Positions 54,172-63,451 are shown, counted from the first letter of the stretch. The stretch is 64,000 bases of DNA from Mucilaginibacter xinganensis (GCF_002257585.1 NZ_CP022743.1:1240001-1304000), one strand, 5' to 3'. The notes: generated by a model not told the origin, from the sequence alone. A program made the numbers and translations.

Positions 54172-55428
54172 ATGAACGTGGATAGGGTAACGGAAAAATT
54201 AAATATCCTGGCTGATGCAGCCAAGTATGATGTGTCGTGTGCATCAAGCGGGAGCAAGCGAAAAAATGAGAACAAAGGCCTCGGTAATGCCAGCAACGGC
54301 ATTTGTCACAGCTATACGGAAGATGGGCGCTGTGTGTCGCTATTAAAAATTCTGCTTACCAACCACTGCATCTTTGATTGCGCCTATTGTGTATCCCGAA
54401 AAAGTAATGACATTAAACGCGCTGCATTTACCGTGCAGGAGGTGGTAGATTTGACCATCAATTTTTACCGCCGTAATTATATCGAAGGGCTATTCCTGAG
54501 TTCCGGAATTTTTAAAGATGCCGATTATACAATGGAGCGGTTGGTAACAATCGCCAAAAAACTTCGTACAGAAAATAACTTTAATGGTTATATCCACTTA
54601 AAATCCATTCCGGGTGCCAGTGACGAACTTATGCGCGAAGCCGGCTTATATGCTGACCGGCTGAGTGTTAACCTTGAAATGCCGACCGAAGCCGGCTTAA
54701 AACTGCTGGCCCCTGATAAGAACCGGCAGGACATGATTGACCCCATGGCATTTTTAAATAAAGAGATCATTCAGCGAAAGGAAGAAAAGAAGTTGTTTAA
54801 AAAAGCACCAATGTTTGCACCAGCGGGTCAAAGCACCCAGGTTATTATTGGGGCCACGCCTGAGAATGATCAGCAGATTTTGCATACCGCTAACCATTTT
54901 TACAAGAACTTTAATTTAAAGCGGGTTTATTACTCTGGCTACGTACCTGTGCTGGCTGATAAACGCCTGCCCGGGTTAAATACCGCTGTGCCAATGGTGC
55001 GCGAAAACCGGCTTTACCAGGCTGATTGGCTAATGCGGTTTTATGGCTTTAATGTAAACGAGATTGTAAACAGCCAACAGCCGCTGCTGGATCTGGATAT
55101 TGACCCTAAACTGGGCTGGGCCATCCGCAATATGCAGGCTTTTCCCATAGATATTAACAAAGCTGATCTGCACATGATCCTTCGCGTACCAGGCATTGGG
55201 CTGCATTCGGCGCAGAAAATTGTGAGCGCCCGTAAATTTGCTTTCTTAAACTGGGATCAGCTGAAAAAGATAGGGGTTGCCCTGAACCGGGCTAAATATT
55301 TTATTACGTGCAAAAGCGGCGATTACGAAAAGCGCGACCTTACAGGCACCAAAATAAAGCAGTTTATTTTAGCCGAGTCGCAAAGTAAGTACCTTAAGAA
55401 CGTGCAATCCCAGCTTAATCTTTTTTAA
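54172..55428 (+). CDS. Putative DNA modification/repair radical SAM protein
   Basis: 418 aa from the ATG at 54172. The upstream ATG at 54118 adds 18 residues whose DNA is the palindromic operator, so it is rejected. The radical SAM cluster motif CIFDCAYC (Cys 66, 70, 73) is followed by a barrel; a helix-hairpin-helix at about 330-360 (DINKADLHMILRVPGIGLHSAQKIV) indicates DNA binding. This matches the family described as putative DNA modification/repair radical SAM proteins, which are paired with the type of gene that follows 2 bases later. The reaction is not established. Confidence 0.9.
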   Translation: MNVDRVTEKLNILADAAKYDVSCASSGSKRKNENKGLGNASNGICHSYTEDGRCVSLLKILLTNHCIFDCAYCVSRKSNDIKRAAFTVQEVVDLTINFYRRNYIEGLFLSSGIFKDADYTMERLVTIAKKLRTENNFNGYIHLKSIPGASDELMREAGLYADRLSVNLEMPTEAGLKLLAPDKNRQDMIDPMAFLNKEIIQRKEEKKLFKKAPMFAPAGQSTQVIIGATPENDQQILHTANHFYKNFNLKRVYYSGYVPVLADKRLPGLNTAVPMVRENRLYQADWLMRFYGFNVNEIVNSQQPLLDLDIDPKLGWAIRNMQAFPIDINKADLHMILRVPGIGLHSAQKIVSARKFAFLNWDQLKKIGVALNRAKYFITCKSGDYEKRDLTGTKIKQFILAESQSKYLKNVQSQLNLF

Positions 55429-55430
55429 AA

Positions 55431-56189
55431 ATGACCAGGCTGATCTACGATGGAACTTTTGAGGGCTTGCTGACCGCGATTTTCGAAATTTATGATCGCA
55501 GGCTTACAGTTGTTAATTTACAAAAAGACGGAACAGGCAGTAGTGCTTTATTTGAAGATGAATTGCAGATTATTACAGATGATGCCCGCGCAAACCGGGT
55601 TTTGAAAGGCCTGAAAACCAGGCTTTCAGCAAATGGCGTACAGCGCGTTTATATTGCCCATTTCGCAGGGATGGAGCACGAAGAAAATAATATCGCAGGC
55701 TATATCAGATATGCGTTTGATACCCAACAAAATATTGAAGATGACTACGGCAACAAATACGTGCAGCGAATTTCGCAAATAGTGCAAATGATGCGTCGGG
55801 AGAAACACCGAATGGAGGCGTTTGTACGCTTTCAAAAGCTGCAGGACGATACGTATTACGCAGCAGTTGAACCCGATTTTAACGTGTTGCCGTTGTTAAT
55901 AAGGCACTTTAAAAATCGCTATGCTGATCAGAAATGGATGATATATGACGTAAAAAGAAACTATGGCATTTACTACGACCTGCACGATACGGAGTTTGTT
56001 GCTATGGAATTTTCGGCGTCCGCTCCGGCTGGTAACGCCATCGCTGTTTTTAGCGAACACGAGGAGACCTACCAGCACCTTTGGAAGAATTATTTCAGGA
56101 GTGTAAATATCGCATCGCGAAAAAATACAAAGCTGCATTTAAGGCATATTCCCAAAAGATATTGGAAACATTTGACAGAGAAAATATGA
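55431..56189 (+). CDS. Partner of the DNA-repair radical SAM protein (probable DNA metabolism protein, DUF4130 type)
   Basis: 252 aa. Opens with LIYDGTFEGLLTAIFEIYDRR, the start shared by this family, and has a central FVRFQKLQDDTYYAAVEPDFNVLPLL region and the RYADQKWMIYDVKRNYGIYYD block, which resemble a degenerate uracil-DNA glycosylase-related fold. It is always found next to the radical SAM partner, as here with a gap of 2 bases. It is thought to act in DNA metabolism; the substrate is not known. Confidence 0.88.
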   Translation: MTRLIYDGTFEGLLTAIFEIYDRRLTVVNLQKDGTGSSALFEDELQIITDDARANRVLKGLKTRLSANGVQRVYIAHFAGMEHEENNIAGYIRYAFDTQQNIEDDYGNKYVQRISQIVQMMRREKHRMEAFVRFQKLQDDTYYAAVEPDFNVLPLLIRHFKNRYADQKWMIYDVKRNYGIYYDLHDTEFVAMEFSASAPAGNAIAVFSEHEETYQHLWKNYFRSVNIASRKNTKLHLRHIPKRYWKHLTEKI

Positions 56190-56232
56190 ATGTCACCCCG
56201 GAGCAGTTTTGCTTGGCAGGGTGACAATTCCT

Positions 56233-56769
56233 TTATTGTTTCTTGATCTCTACCCTACGATTTAATTTTCTTCCGTCTTCGGTAGTGTTATCTGCAATAG
56301 GTTTGCTTTCGCCATAACCTTTAATGCTAAGGTTATCACCAGCGATACCGGTATTAACCAAATAGAGTTTAACTGAATTGGCGCGCTCAACCGATAGTGC
56401 CATGTTATGGTCATAGCTCCCCTCAGCAGATGAATTGCCATTCAGGACAAATTTAACTGTCGGGTCTTTTTTCATTTCTGCTGCCGCCTTGTCCAAAATA
56501 GGATATGATTCGGTTTTTAATATTCCAGAGTTAAATTCAAATTGGATGTTGCTGAAATTGTAGTCGGGCTTTGCAACGGGTGGCGGTGGCGTTTCCTTTT
56601 GCACAGGTGCCGGTGCAGGTGCTGGCGTTTCTTTTGGTGCCGGTGCCGGATCAGGCGGATAACTAACGGCAGGCTTGGTAACAAGCGGCTTTTTAGCTTT
56701 GCATGCCGGTAACGCGGCTACGGCAAATAAAATGGCGAATAACAGGAACTGAGCTTTTATAATTTTCAT
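56233..56769 (-). CDS. OmpA-family lipoprotein
   Basis: 178 aa from the ATG at 56769, which opens a lipoprotein signal (FAILFAVAALPAC, Cys about 23); the longer start at 56826 adds 19 residues. A Pro/Ala-rich linker (about 30-70) is followed by the OmpA C-terminal peptidoglycan-binding domain (about 75-178: IQFEFNSGIL, LNGNSSAEGSYDHNMALSVERANSV, IKGYGESKPIADNTTEDGRKLNRRVEI). It tethers the outer membrane to peptidoglycan. Confidence 0.92.
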   Translation of the reverse strand: MKIIKAQFLLFAILFAVAALPACKAKKPLVTKPAVSYPPDPAPAPKETPAPAPAPVQKETPPPPVAKPDYNFSNIQFEFNSGILKTESYPILDKAAAEMKKDPTVKFVLNGNSSAEGSYDHNMALSVERANSVKLYLVNTGIAGDNLSIKGYGESKPIADNTTEDGRKLNRRVEIKKQ

Positions 56770-56839
56770 AAATTGACTATGTATGGATGTAAATATAGAA
56801 ACGCAATACAAAATAGCATATTGCAACTTATAAACTTCT

Positions 56840-57451
56840 TCACATTTTGAAGATGCACCAGGTGGTCATGCACCTTAAGTTTTGCACGTTGGTTGTTTTT
56901 ATGGGTTCAAACAATTGTCCGTTTAAATCGCTGGTGTATGCAAGCAGCATTTCTTCATTCACTAAAAAGCGTTCCGAACCGTCGGGAAGCAGGTAGCGGC
57001 CATTGCCGAGCTGGTTCACCAGGGTTTCAATTCCTATATCAGATGCAAGCCTGGCGAACAAATAACCACCTGGTTTAAGTACCCGCCACATAGAACGCAG
57101 CATGTTTTCAAAATGAGAGGTATCTGCGGCGAAGTGAAGTACCGCGCTGCTGATCACCAGGTCAAACGTCGCATCATTAAAAGGCAAATCTTCTGCAGCG
57201 CCTATCTGGAAATTGCTTGCCGGAATATCCGGTGCCAGCATACCTGCAAGCTCAGCGACAGCGTCAATGGCTTCCGGGTTTGGATCTATCCCGTAAACGT
57301 CAAAACCATTTCTCAAAAAATATACAAGGTTGCGGCCGCCGCCGCAGCCGGCGTCAAGCACTTTTTGGCAACCATCAAACCGGCCCTTTAACAGTTGGTC
57401 AAATAAATAAATGTCAATGTTTCCGTAAAGTTGCTGCAGGTTGTTTTGCAT
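56840..57451 (-). CDS. Class I SAM-dependent methyltransferase
   Basis: 203 aa. Motif I VLDAGCGGGRNLVYF (about 30-44), acidic GIDPNPEAID, LPFNDATFDLVISSAVLHF, and the LKPGGYLFARL loop. It fits the UbiE/type 11 group acting on small molecules. A terminator lies upstream. Substrate unknown. Confidence 0.88.
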   Translation of the reverse strand: MQNNLQQLYGNIDIYLFDQLLKGRFDGCQKVLDAGCGGGRNLVYFLRNGFDVYGIDPNPEAIDAVAELAGMLAPDIPASNFQIGAAEDLPFNDATFDLVISSAVLHFAADTSHFENMLRSMWRVLKPGGYLFARLASDIGIETLVNQLGNGRYLLPDGSERFLVNEEMLLAYTSDLNGQLFEPIKTTNVQNLRCMTTWCIFKM

Positions 57452-57498
57452 GGTATTATTTAAAGCCGCTAATGTAAGCCGAACTTTCCGGATATAAC

Positions 57499-57520
57499 AA
57501 AAGCCCCGGAAGGGGCTTTT
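57499..57520 (-). terminator. Terminator after the DUF4382-like lipoprotein gene
   Basis: A perfect 9-bp stem AAAAGCCCC/GGGGCTTTT with loop GGAA, 31 bases downstream (minus strand) of the stop at 57551, with a short U run. Confidence 0.75.
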
Positions 57521-57550
57521 GCTTTTGTTAAATAATGCTTATAAGATCAG

Positions 57551-58291
57551 TTACTTTCCTCTTTCACTCTTATCGTGGTGTTCAAAACCTTTGCCCTCGC
57601 CGCACAATTCAAAATGTGCTTTAATGGCATTGTAAAGTGCTACGTTAACCGTGCTGCTAATCACTATGGTGCCGTTTACGCGGTCGGCTTTATCTAAAAT
57701 GGCAGCAGCTGTATTGGTAAGCAATTTGTTTAAATGGAATTTGATAGTGGTAGCCAGGTCGGTTTTACCATCAACAGTAATATTTTCTAATTCGGCCTTA
57801 ATAATGGCATCATCGTTAAAGTCAAACTCAATAGGCACAACTGCGCCGCCTGCGGTTGTAAAGTTACCTTTAAGGGTAAGCGGGATATTGGCAGTTGTAG
57901 TTTTTGCCAGTACAATTTTTATCTCAATTTCTCTATAGGTGCCGGTGTCAATGGCAGCGGCAATTTTTGCAGGGATAGGAGCAAAAATATCAACGTTGGT
58001 TAACGCTTTTGATTTGATCTCAACGGATGTGTTTCCTTTTTTTGCCTCCAGTTTAAAGTAAGCAATATTAGCGATTCCCGATGTCCATGCAATACTGGCG
58101 GTGCCGGTGGTTGCATTGGTGGTTAGCCCGCCAACAGAAGAAGGTAATGCAGTTGATGAATTGTCAGCACTCATGGCAAACGAAAGCTGCGTTCCGGTTG
58201 TTGAAGGGGATGAGCCGTTTTTTTGGCAGGCACTAAACATAAAGGCTAATGCAATGGCGCAAAATCCTTTGGTTATTAGTTGTTTTTTCAT
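57551..58291 (-). CDS. Hypothetical lipoprotein
   Basis: 246 aa. Lipobox FSAC-Q (Cys about 22) and a Ser/Thr-rich linker. The body reads as a beta-rich domain: LSFAMSADNSSTALPSSVGGL..., AYFKLEAKKGNTSVEIKSK, YREIEIKIVLAKT and DGKTDLATTIKFHLNKLL. It resembles DUF4382-like lipoproteins but I am not sure of the family. The end is Glu/Gly/Lys-rich (GEGKGFEHHDKSERGK). Function unknown. Confidence 0.65.
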   Translation of the reverse strand: MKKQLITKGFCAIALAFMFSACQKNGSSPSTTGTQLSFAMSADNSSTALPSSVGGLTTNATTGTASIAWTSGIANIAYFKLEAKKGNTSVEIKSKALTNVDIFAPIPAKIAAAIDTGTYREIEIKIVLAKTTTANIPLTLKGNFTTAGGAVVPIEFDFNDDAIIKAELENITVDGKTDLATTIKFHLNKLLTNTAAAILDKADRVNGTIVISSTVNVALYNAIKAHFELCGEGKGFEHHDKSERGK

Positions 58292-58425
58292 GGTTGGTTA
58301 TTTGTTGTTTATTGTAATACGTTTGTTACACATAAATTGTTGCCTGTAAGTCATTTTTTTTCGCGTTTTTGCGAAAATAGTGCTTTGGACCTTTGCAACA
58401 ATCAACAATATAATTGCTTAAATAA

Positions 58426-59781
58426 TTATTGTGATGCCCGGTTTTGCTTTTCTGCTTTAAGGTAAGCGGGGTATTTAACCGGGTTGGTGAAAGCACCTGT
58501 AGGGTGGCCCGCACCATAAAACTGGTCATAATAAGTCCGGATCTTACTTTGCGAAAGCATCTTATCAACCAGGTTGGATAAGGTTTTAGCATCTATTTTC
58601 CTTTTGGCAGTAAAGTTATTTAAGCTAACCATGTCGCTCCATTTTAGTTTTGTGGGCTCTTCTTTACCGGTAAGTTTAGAAAGGTCAAGGTAGTAATTGG
58701 TTTCCTTTGTAACATGGTAAGCTCCGTCAAAATCAGCTATTTCAAATGAGGGGTTATTGCGATGGTCCATGCCTATAGATGGAACTATCCTCATATAAGC
58801 CGCTGCCGAATCGGCAATGGTACTGGTGCCGGGATAAAATACCCTGAAATCATTAAAGTGGGTGTGGCTTGCTATCATAAACTCAACCTGCCTGCTGTTG
58901 TTAACCACTGTACCCGTAAACATAGCGGAAAGATCGCCTTTTGGGCCGCCTGTCATCCACATGGGCTTTCCGTCAAAGCCGTTGGTTCCGGGTGGGATAT
59001 GCGAGATGATCCATACCTTGTTTATTGTATCCGTCAGCTCTTTTTTCAGCCAGTCGTTCACCATGGCGTAACCATCATTATAATAATTATAGCCCATGGC
59101 AACACTGTTTTTACTCACTAGGGAAGTGTTTAAAACAACAAATCTTAATTTGCCAATAGTGGCGGTATAATAGCCACGGGATTTAAACAAAGCGGTGTCC
59201 GCATTTTGTTTTTCCAGCTGCCAGGCACTGGCAAAGTTTTGTAAAAACTGCGGACTTTGTTTTTCATAATCGTTGTTACTGTCATTATTCCCAAGCGTAG
59301 GGATTATGGGTACGCCCGGAAATTTTTTATGAAACAAACCGGCTATAAATTGAATGGATTTTTGTTTTAAAGCGGTATCAGCGGGGTTATTGTGCCAGAT
59401 AAAATCGCCGGCAATAATTATAAAATCGGGCCTTTTAACAGCCAGATACATGTTATCCAAAGCGCTTATTAAAAGCGGGTAATTTGAATCATGTCCGCGC
59501 AGGTTCGAATCGATAGTTTTTGCTGCATAATTATCCAGGATCTCACCCCATTCGTCAGCCTTTGCGGCCGATAACTTTTGTACCAGTTCATTATTGATCC
59601 CGTAATTGCCATCGGTAGTAAAAAATGGATTTAAATGAATGTCTGAAACAATGAGGCAGCGGCCCTGCGCATAAGTATTTCCGGGTAATGAAAGATTCAG
59701 AATTAGAGCCAGCAGTATAATTATTGCCGTAAAACAGCCATTAGCGGGGTGCGCCCCGCTGTTGCGTTGTTTGCGTTTCAT
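58426..59781 (-). CDS. Secreted metallophosphoesterase (acid-sphingomyelinase-like)
   Basis: 451 aa with a signal (FTAIIILLALILNLSLPGNTYA). The calcineurin-type metal motifs are in order: VSDIHLNPFF (about 44-53), IIAGDFIWHN (about 121-130), TLGNNDSN (about 163-170), WIISHIPPG and IASHTHFND. It resembles the ASMase-like phosphodiesterases, so a phosphodiester or nucleotide substrate is likely. It stands alone on the minus strand. Not obviously linked to pstS far upstream. Confidence 0.85.
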   Translation of the reverse strand: MKRKQRNSGAHPANGCFTAIIILLALILNLSLPGNTYAQGRCLIVSDIHLNPFFTTDGNYGINNELVQKLSAAKADEWGEILDNYAAKTIDSNLRGHDSNYPLLISALDNMYLAVKRPDFIIIAGDFIWHNNPADTALKQKSIQFIAGLFHKKFPGVPIIPTLGNNDSNNDYEKQSPQFLQNFASAWQLEKQNADTALFKSRGYYTATIGKLRFVVLNTSLVSKNSVAMGYNYYNDGYAMVNDWLKKELTDTINKVWIISHIPPGTNGFDGKPMWMTGGPKGDLSAMFTGTVVNNSRQVEFMIASHTHFNDFRVFYPGTSTIADSAAAYMRIVPSIGMDHRNNPSFEIADFDGAYHVTKETNYYLDLSKLTGKEEPTKLKWSDMVSLNNFTAKRKIDAKTLSNLVDKMLSQSKIRTYYDQFYGAGHPTGAFTNPVKYPAYLKAEKQNRASQ

Positions 59782-59850
59782 AGGTGTAGCTTTGAGATGA
59801 AGTTACAATATAAAACACTAAAAAAAAATTGAAACAGCAGATTAAGAGAT

Positions 59851-59937
59851 GGCGGAAGGGGCCTTTACGCTAAGCTTTGCGCCGGGTAGCTTAAAACTGC
59901 CGGAAATAGCATAGTTCGTTTAACCCCTTCCTCCGCC
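59851..59937. repeat. Long-range inverted repeat in an intergenic region
   Basis: GGCGGAAGGGG (from 59851) pairs with CCCCTTCCTCCGCC (59924-59937) apart from a 3-base bulge. A smaller CCGG...CCGG hairpin (59882-59902) lies inside. It borders the end of the repeat-containing secreted-protein gene. Confidence 0.5.
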
Positions 59938-59938
59938 T

Positions 59939-60406
59939 TTATTCTTTTGTTTTGGCGTCCTTAAGCTTTTTTTGCTCTAAAAAATAACAATGTGCTGCGC
60001 AGGCATGCAGCTTGTAGTTTTTATGCACGGTACCCAAATTGTGACCCTGGGGATCTAAAATTGCGCAGGTTTCGTCGTTTATATTTTTCAATTGCAATAC
60101 AGTTTGACCCTTGTTGTTGTAATAATTGCCGTTCTTTTTGGCCATGCCTAGTTTATTGCCTTTGGCGTCAATAACATTTCCATCGCGGTCAATAAAATAA
60201 AGCTTTTCGCCTTTATTATTTTTGACGATATCATCTTTGGTGATATACCCCAGTTTAGTGCCATCATGGTTATAAATGCCACCTTTGGCATCAATAACAA
60301 TATTGTTGGCTTTGCTGGTATCGTGGCCGGCCTGCGCAAAAGCGTTGGCAGCAAACGCTGTAAGAAGTATTATGAGTAAAACAGGCAACAGGTTTAATTT
60401 TTTCAT
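59939..60406 (-). CDS. Secreted protein with short Gly/Asp hairpin repeats
   Basis: 155 aa. Signal peptide (LPVLLIILLTAFAANAFA). The mature part is a chain of hairpin repeats of about 17-20 residues: VIDAKGGIYNHDGTKLGYI, VKNNKGEKLYFIDRDGNVID, AKGNKLGMAKKNGNYYNNKG, then ILDPQGHNLGTVHKNYK. Three cysteines occur near the end. The spacing resembles WG/YD-type repeats. I do not recognise a named family. No close neighbour indicates a partner. Confidence 0.65.
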   Translation of the reverse strand: MKKLNLLPVLLIILLTAFAANAFAQAGHDTSKANNIVIDAKGGIYNHDGTKLGYITKDDIVKNNKGEKLYFIDRDGNVIDAKGNKLGMAKKNGNYYNNKGQTVLQLKNINDETCAILDPQGHNLGTVHKNYKLHACAAHCYFLEQKKLKDAKTKE

Positions 60407-60687
60407 GATAGTGGTGCTTTTTCTTTATCAAAGAAAGAGATAATATGCACCTAAAATCATGACGGTGAGCAGTTTGAAAAATGATGCTTATTACTTTTTG
60501 ATGGTAAGAGCCCCCTTTTGAATAATATACGACTTAAGTTTATGTTCCGTGAAAAAGCGCATTCAAAATGCAATCTATAGTTTACTGCAAGTTAAATATT
60601 TAACTTAAATTTACCTTTTCGTAACAATGTAGTGTATTAATACAAAACTATACGGAATATAGCGCTAATTTTTTATTTTCGTTTAAG

Positions 60688-61263
60688 ATGCACGATGAGT
60701 ATTTAGTTGATAAACAATTGATTGATCGCCTAAAGGGTGATGAGGCTATTGCTTTGTCAATTATCTACAAAAAATATTGGCAATCACTCTACATTTCGGC
60801 ACATAACATCTTAAAAGACCAGCAAGCCTGCGAAGATATTATCCAGGAACTTTTTATAAAATTGTGGAATAACCGGCATACGCTTGAAATAACAGTATCG
60901 TTGAAAGCATACCTGTATGCCTCCATCCGGTATGAGGTTTACCGGCAGGTGCGCACAGGGGCAGTTCGCGGTGAAATCTATGATAATCTTTTGGAGCGCC
61001 TGGAAACTCCTGGAACATATAATGATATTGAATATAAGGAACTGATAGGGCAGGTAAGTTCGGTGGTAAACAAACTACCCGAAAAATGCCGCGAAGTTTA
61101 CAAACTGAGCCGTGAGGAACACCTGTCGCACAAGCAAATTGCAGAGCAGTTGAATATCTCTACAAAAACAGTAGAGAACCAGATCACCAAGGCGTTGCGG
61201 TATTTGCGTACATCGCTAACTACTACCGTTATAGCGGCTATAACTTATTTGCTGGTTAACTGA
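60688..61263 (+). CDS. ECF-type RNA polymerase sigma factor
   Basis: 191 aa. Region 2 (ILKDQQACEDIIQELFIKLWNNRH, about 47-70) and region 4 (LPEKCREVYKLSREEHLSHKQIAEQLNISTKTVENQITKALRYL, about 132-175) are clear. A C-terminal hydrophobic tail (TTTVIAAITYLLVN) follows. Sigma factors of this Bacteroidota type usually precede a FecR-type anti-sigma and a SusCD pair; none is here, the next gene being on the opposite strand. Its targets are unknown. Confidence 0.9.
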   Translation: MHDEYLVDKQLIDRLKGDEAIALSIIYKKYWQSLYISAHNILKDQQACEDIIQELFIKLWNNRHTLEITVSLKAYLYASIRYEVYRQVRTGAVRGEIYDNLLERLETPGTYNDIEYKELIGQVSSVVNKLPEKCREVYKLSREEHLSHKQIAEQLNISTKTVENQITKALRYLRTSLTTTVIAAITYLLVN

Positions 61264-61351
61264 TGGCGTTTTTTGTCATTATTCAAAGTACATCATACAG
61301 GCTGGTCATAGTTAATCATTCATTATTGTTTGAAATAAACAATTCTGTGCC

Positions 61352-62548
61352 TTAGGTTGGTTTAGTTCGGGGTATATATTTTGCGCACATACCAACTGCC
61401 GCAAGTATAATCAATGTAGCTACTGCATACAATGCCCCCGGATTGTAAAAATAGATGGCGGCTGCAGCCAGTGGAACAAACATGTTATTTGCGGACTGCA
61501 AGCTTTGACTGACGCCTTGCAATTTTCCCTGCTGGCTTTCACTGACTGATTGTGACAGCTTTCCGTTATAGGTACTCTCAAATAAACCCTCGCCGGAGAT
61601 GATGAATATCACGGCAAGGGAAATGATAATTAACGAATGCAGGTATATGCTTGCCAAAATCAATCCTAACCCAATGCCAAGACCGATCAAACCGGCAATC
61701 GCTATACTTTTTTCGCTATAATGTTTCAACAAACGGGGTAACAATACTGCACGCGTAACAATATCGAAAACTCCCACAACAGTAAGCAGAATACCAATAA
61801 GTTGAGGCCCCCAATGATAAACGTCCTTTAGAAAAACAGTAAAGTTAAACTGGAATATACCCAGGCCCGCATAAAACAGCGCACCCAGCAGGAGCAATAA
61901 TTTGACTGCTTTCAGGCTGAATATCTCTTTAAAAAGATAAAACGTATTCATACTGGCTAATGTCAGCTGTTTAGTCCTCTTTTCGGGAGGCAAAGATTCA
62001 GGCAACAGAAAATACACGGCCAAACCGGAAAGAAATATTAATGCGGCAGTTACGTAAAAAGGTAAGCCAATAGAGATGTTCCCCAATAATCCACCTAACG
62101 CAGGGCCGCCTATTTTTCCTGTTCCCATAACCGCACCGATATAGCCAAACCATTTGATACGTTCTTTGGGTGCTATCGTATCGGAAAGGTAGGCGAACAG
62201 CGTACTGATATTTCCGGCTGTAAGTCCGTCGATGATGCGTCCCAGGAAGAGTACCCATAACGCACCTCCTATACCAAAGAGGATATAGCCAATGACAGAC
62301 CCAAATAAACTTACCATAAGGATTTTTTTTCGTCCGTATCGGTCACTTAATGCGCCGAGCACAGGTGCCGCAAAAAACGTGCAGGCAGCAAATACAGACA
62401 GGAGTGCACTCATGCCCACAACAACTTGCCGGGAAGGAAGATATTTGCCTACTAAAAAAGGCAGCAACGGCAGCACGATGGAAAATCCAATGGAGTTCAG
62501 TGCCACGATCAACATGATGATCCATAAGGTATATTTTTTCGACTTCAT
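61352..62548 (-). CDS. MFS transporter, DHA1/Tet-like drug:H+ antiporter
   Basis: 398 aa with 12 hydrophobic helices. The MFS motif A is LGALSDRYGRKKILMVSL (about 60-77), and the second half has the weaker echo. Helix 5 region VMGTGKIGGPALGGLLGN is the antiporter motif C type. It resembles the TetA/multidrug group. It lies 13 bases downstream of the epimerase gene on the same strand, in one unit. Substrate unknown. Confidence 0.9.
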   Translation of the reverse strand: MKSKKYTLWIIMLIVALNSIGFSIVLPLLPFLVGKYLPSRQVVVGMSALLSVFAACTFFAAPVLGALSDRYGRKKILMVSLFGSVIGYILFGIGGALWVLFLGRIIDGLTAGNISTLFAYLSDTIAPKERIKWFGYIGAVMGTGKIGGPALGGLLGNISIGLPFYVTAALIFLSGLAVYFLLPESLPPEKRTKQLTLASMNTFYLFKEIFSLKAVKLLLLLGALFYAGLGIFQFNFTVFLKDVYHWGPQLIGILLTVVGVFDIVTRAVLLPRLLKHYSEKSIAIAGLIGLGIGLGLILASIYLHSLIIISLAVIFIISGEGLFESTYNGKLSQSVSESQQGKLQGVSQSLQSANNMFVPLAAAAIYFYNPGALYAVATLIILAAVGMCAKYIPRTKPT

Positions 62549-62561
62549 GATCTCGCGCTAT

Positions 62562-63419
62562 TTAGAGTGCTCCTGCATCATGTGCAGCATAAAAAGTTGG
62601 GTAAATTGGTCTGAAGCCAAGCGTATCTCTTATTTTCCTGTTACTAACAATCATCTCCCATGGATCGGAAATCTGCCCATCCTCAGTATCGGGCACGTGA
62701 TATATACACCGGAGTTCGGAAATAGTTAATGGGGCATCATCGGTAACGTTGTATATTCCGTTTGCTTTTTGGGAAATGGATAGTTTTACTGCCTGTGCAA
62801 GATCGGCATGATGTACCATCTGAACTCTTTTTGCAGGAGGCCAATCATTAAGTGCCGGAATTGTTTCCTTTAAATGGCGGTCTCCGTCGCCGTAAACGAG
62901 TGGAAATCTCAGGATGCAAAGGACAGGGTTACTTTTTTCGAATACCGTTAGCAGTAAATTTTCCACTTCCACCTTTGCTATCGCAAATTGATTATCTGAT
63001 GAATGGGTGGCATCGGTTTCCGTAACCATTTTTGTACGGTTGGAACCGTAAACACGGTTTGAACTGGCAAAAATAAAATGCTGCACTCCGGCTTCGAGCG
63101 AAGCTTTGGCAAGAATTTCAGTACCGTCAATGTTTGCCTTTCTGGACTGCTCTTCGTTAGCGCCTTTGTAAAATGTGGCCAGGTGAATCACCACATCAAC
63201 ATTCTTAAGCGCAGCCTTAAATGAGCCGGGATTAAGCAGGTCTCCGACAGCCAATTCTGCACCGGCAGTTTTCAGGAATGATGCTCGACCCGTTTGTCTT
63301 ACTAAGGCCCTGACTTCGTATCCCCATTGAATGAGCCTTGGAACAAGTTTGCTACCTACTTTACCTGTAGCACCTGTTACCAGGATTTTTATTGAACGAG
63401 CCAAGTTTTCTTGTCGCAT
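62562..63419 (-). CDS. NAD(P)-dependent epimerase/dehydratase family protein
   Basis: 285 aa from the ATG at 63419; a TTG at 63446 is in frame but less likely. The extended SDR motif ILVTGATGKVGS (about 12-23), then AVGDLLNP and the active-site-like FASSNRVYGSN (Ser, Tyr). It may act on sugar nucleotides or on small carbonyl compounds. It is co-transcribed with the MFS gene and divergent from an AraC-type regulator, which suggests a small detoxification unit. Confidence 0.85.
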   Translation of the reverse strand: MRQENLARSIKILVTGATGKVGSKLVPRLIQWGYEVRALVRQTGRASFLKTAGAELAVGDLLNPGSFKAALKNVDVVIHLATFYKGANEEQSRKANIDGTEILAKASLEAGVQHFIFASSNRVYGSNRTKMVTETDATHSSDNQFAIAKVEVENLLLTVFEKSNPVLCILRFPLVYGDGDRHLKETIPALNDWPPAKRVQMVHHADLAQAVKLSISQKANGIYNVTDDAPLTISELRCIYHVPDTEDGQISDPWEMIVSNRKIRDTLGFRPIYPTFYAAHDAGAL

Positions 63420-63443
63420 ATTTCCTATCGTTTTAATGGAATT

Positions 63444-63451
63444 CAAAATTA
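63444..63451 (-). promoter_or_regulatory. Bacteroidota -7 promoter element for the epimerase/MFS unit
   Basis: The minus strand reads TAATTTTG, an exact TAnnTTTG match 25 bases upstream of the ATG at 63419; this also favours that start over the TTG at 63446. Confidence 0.6.
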
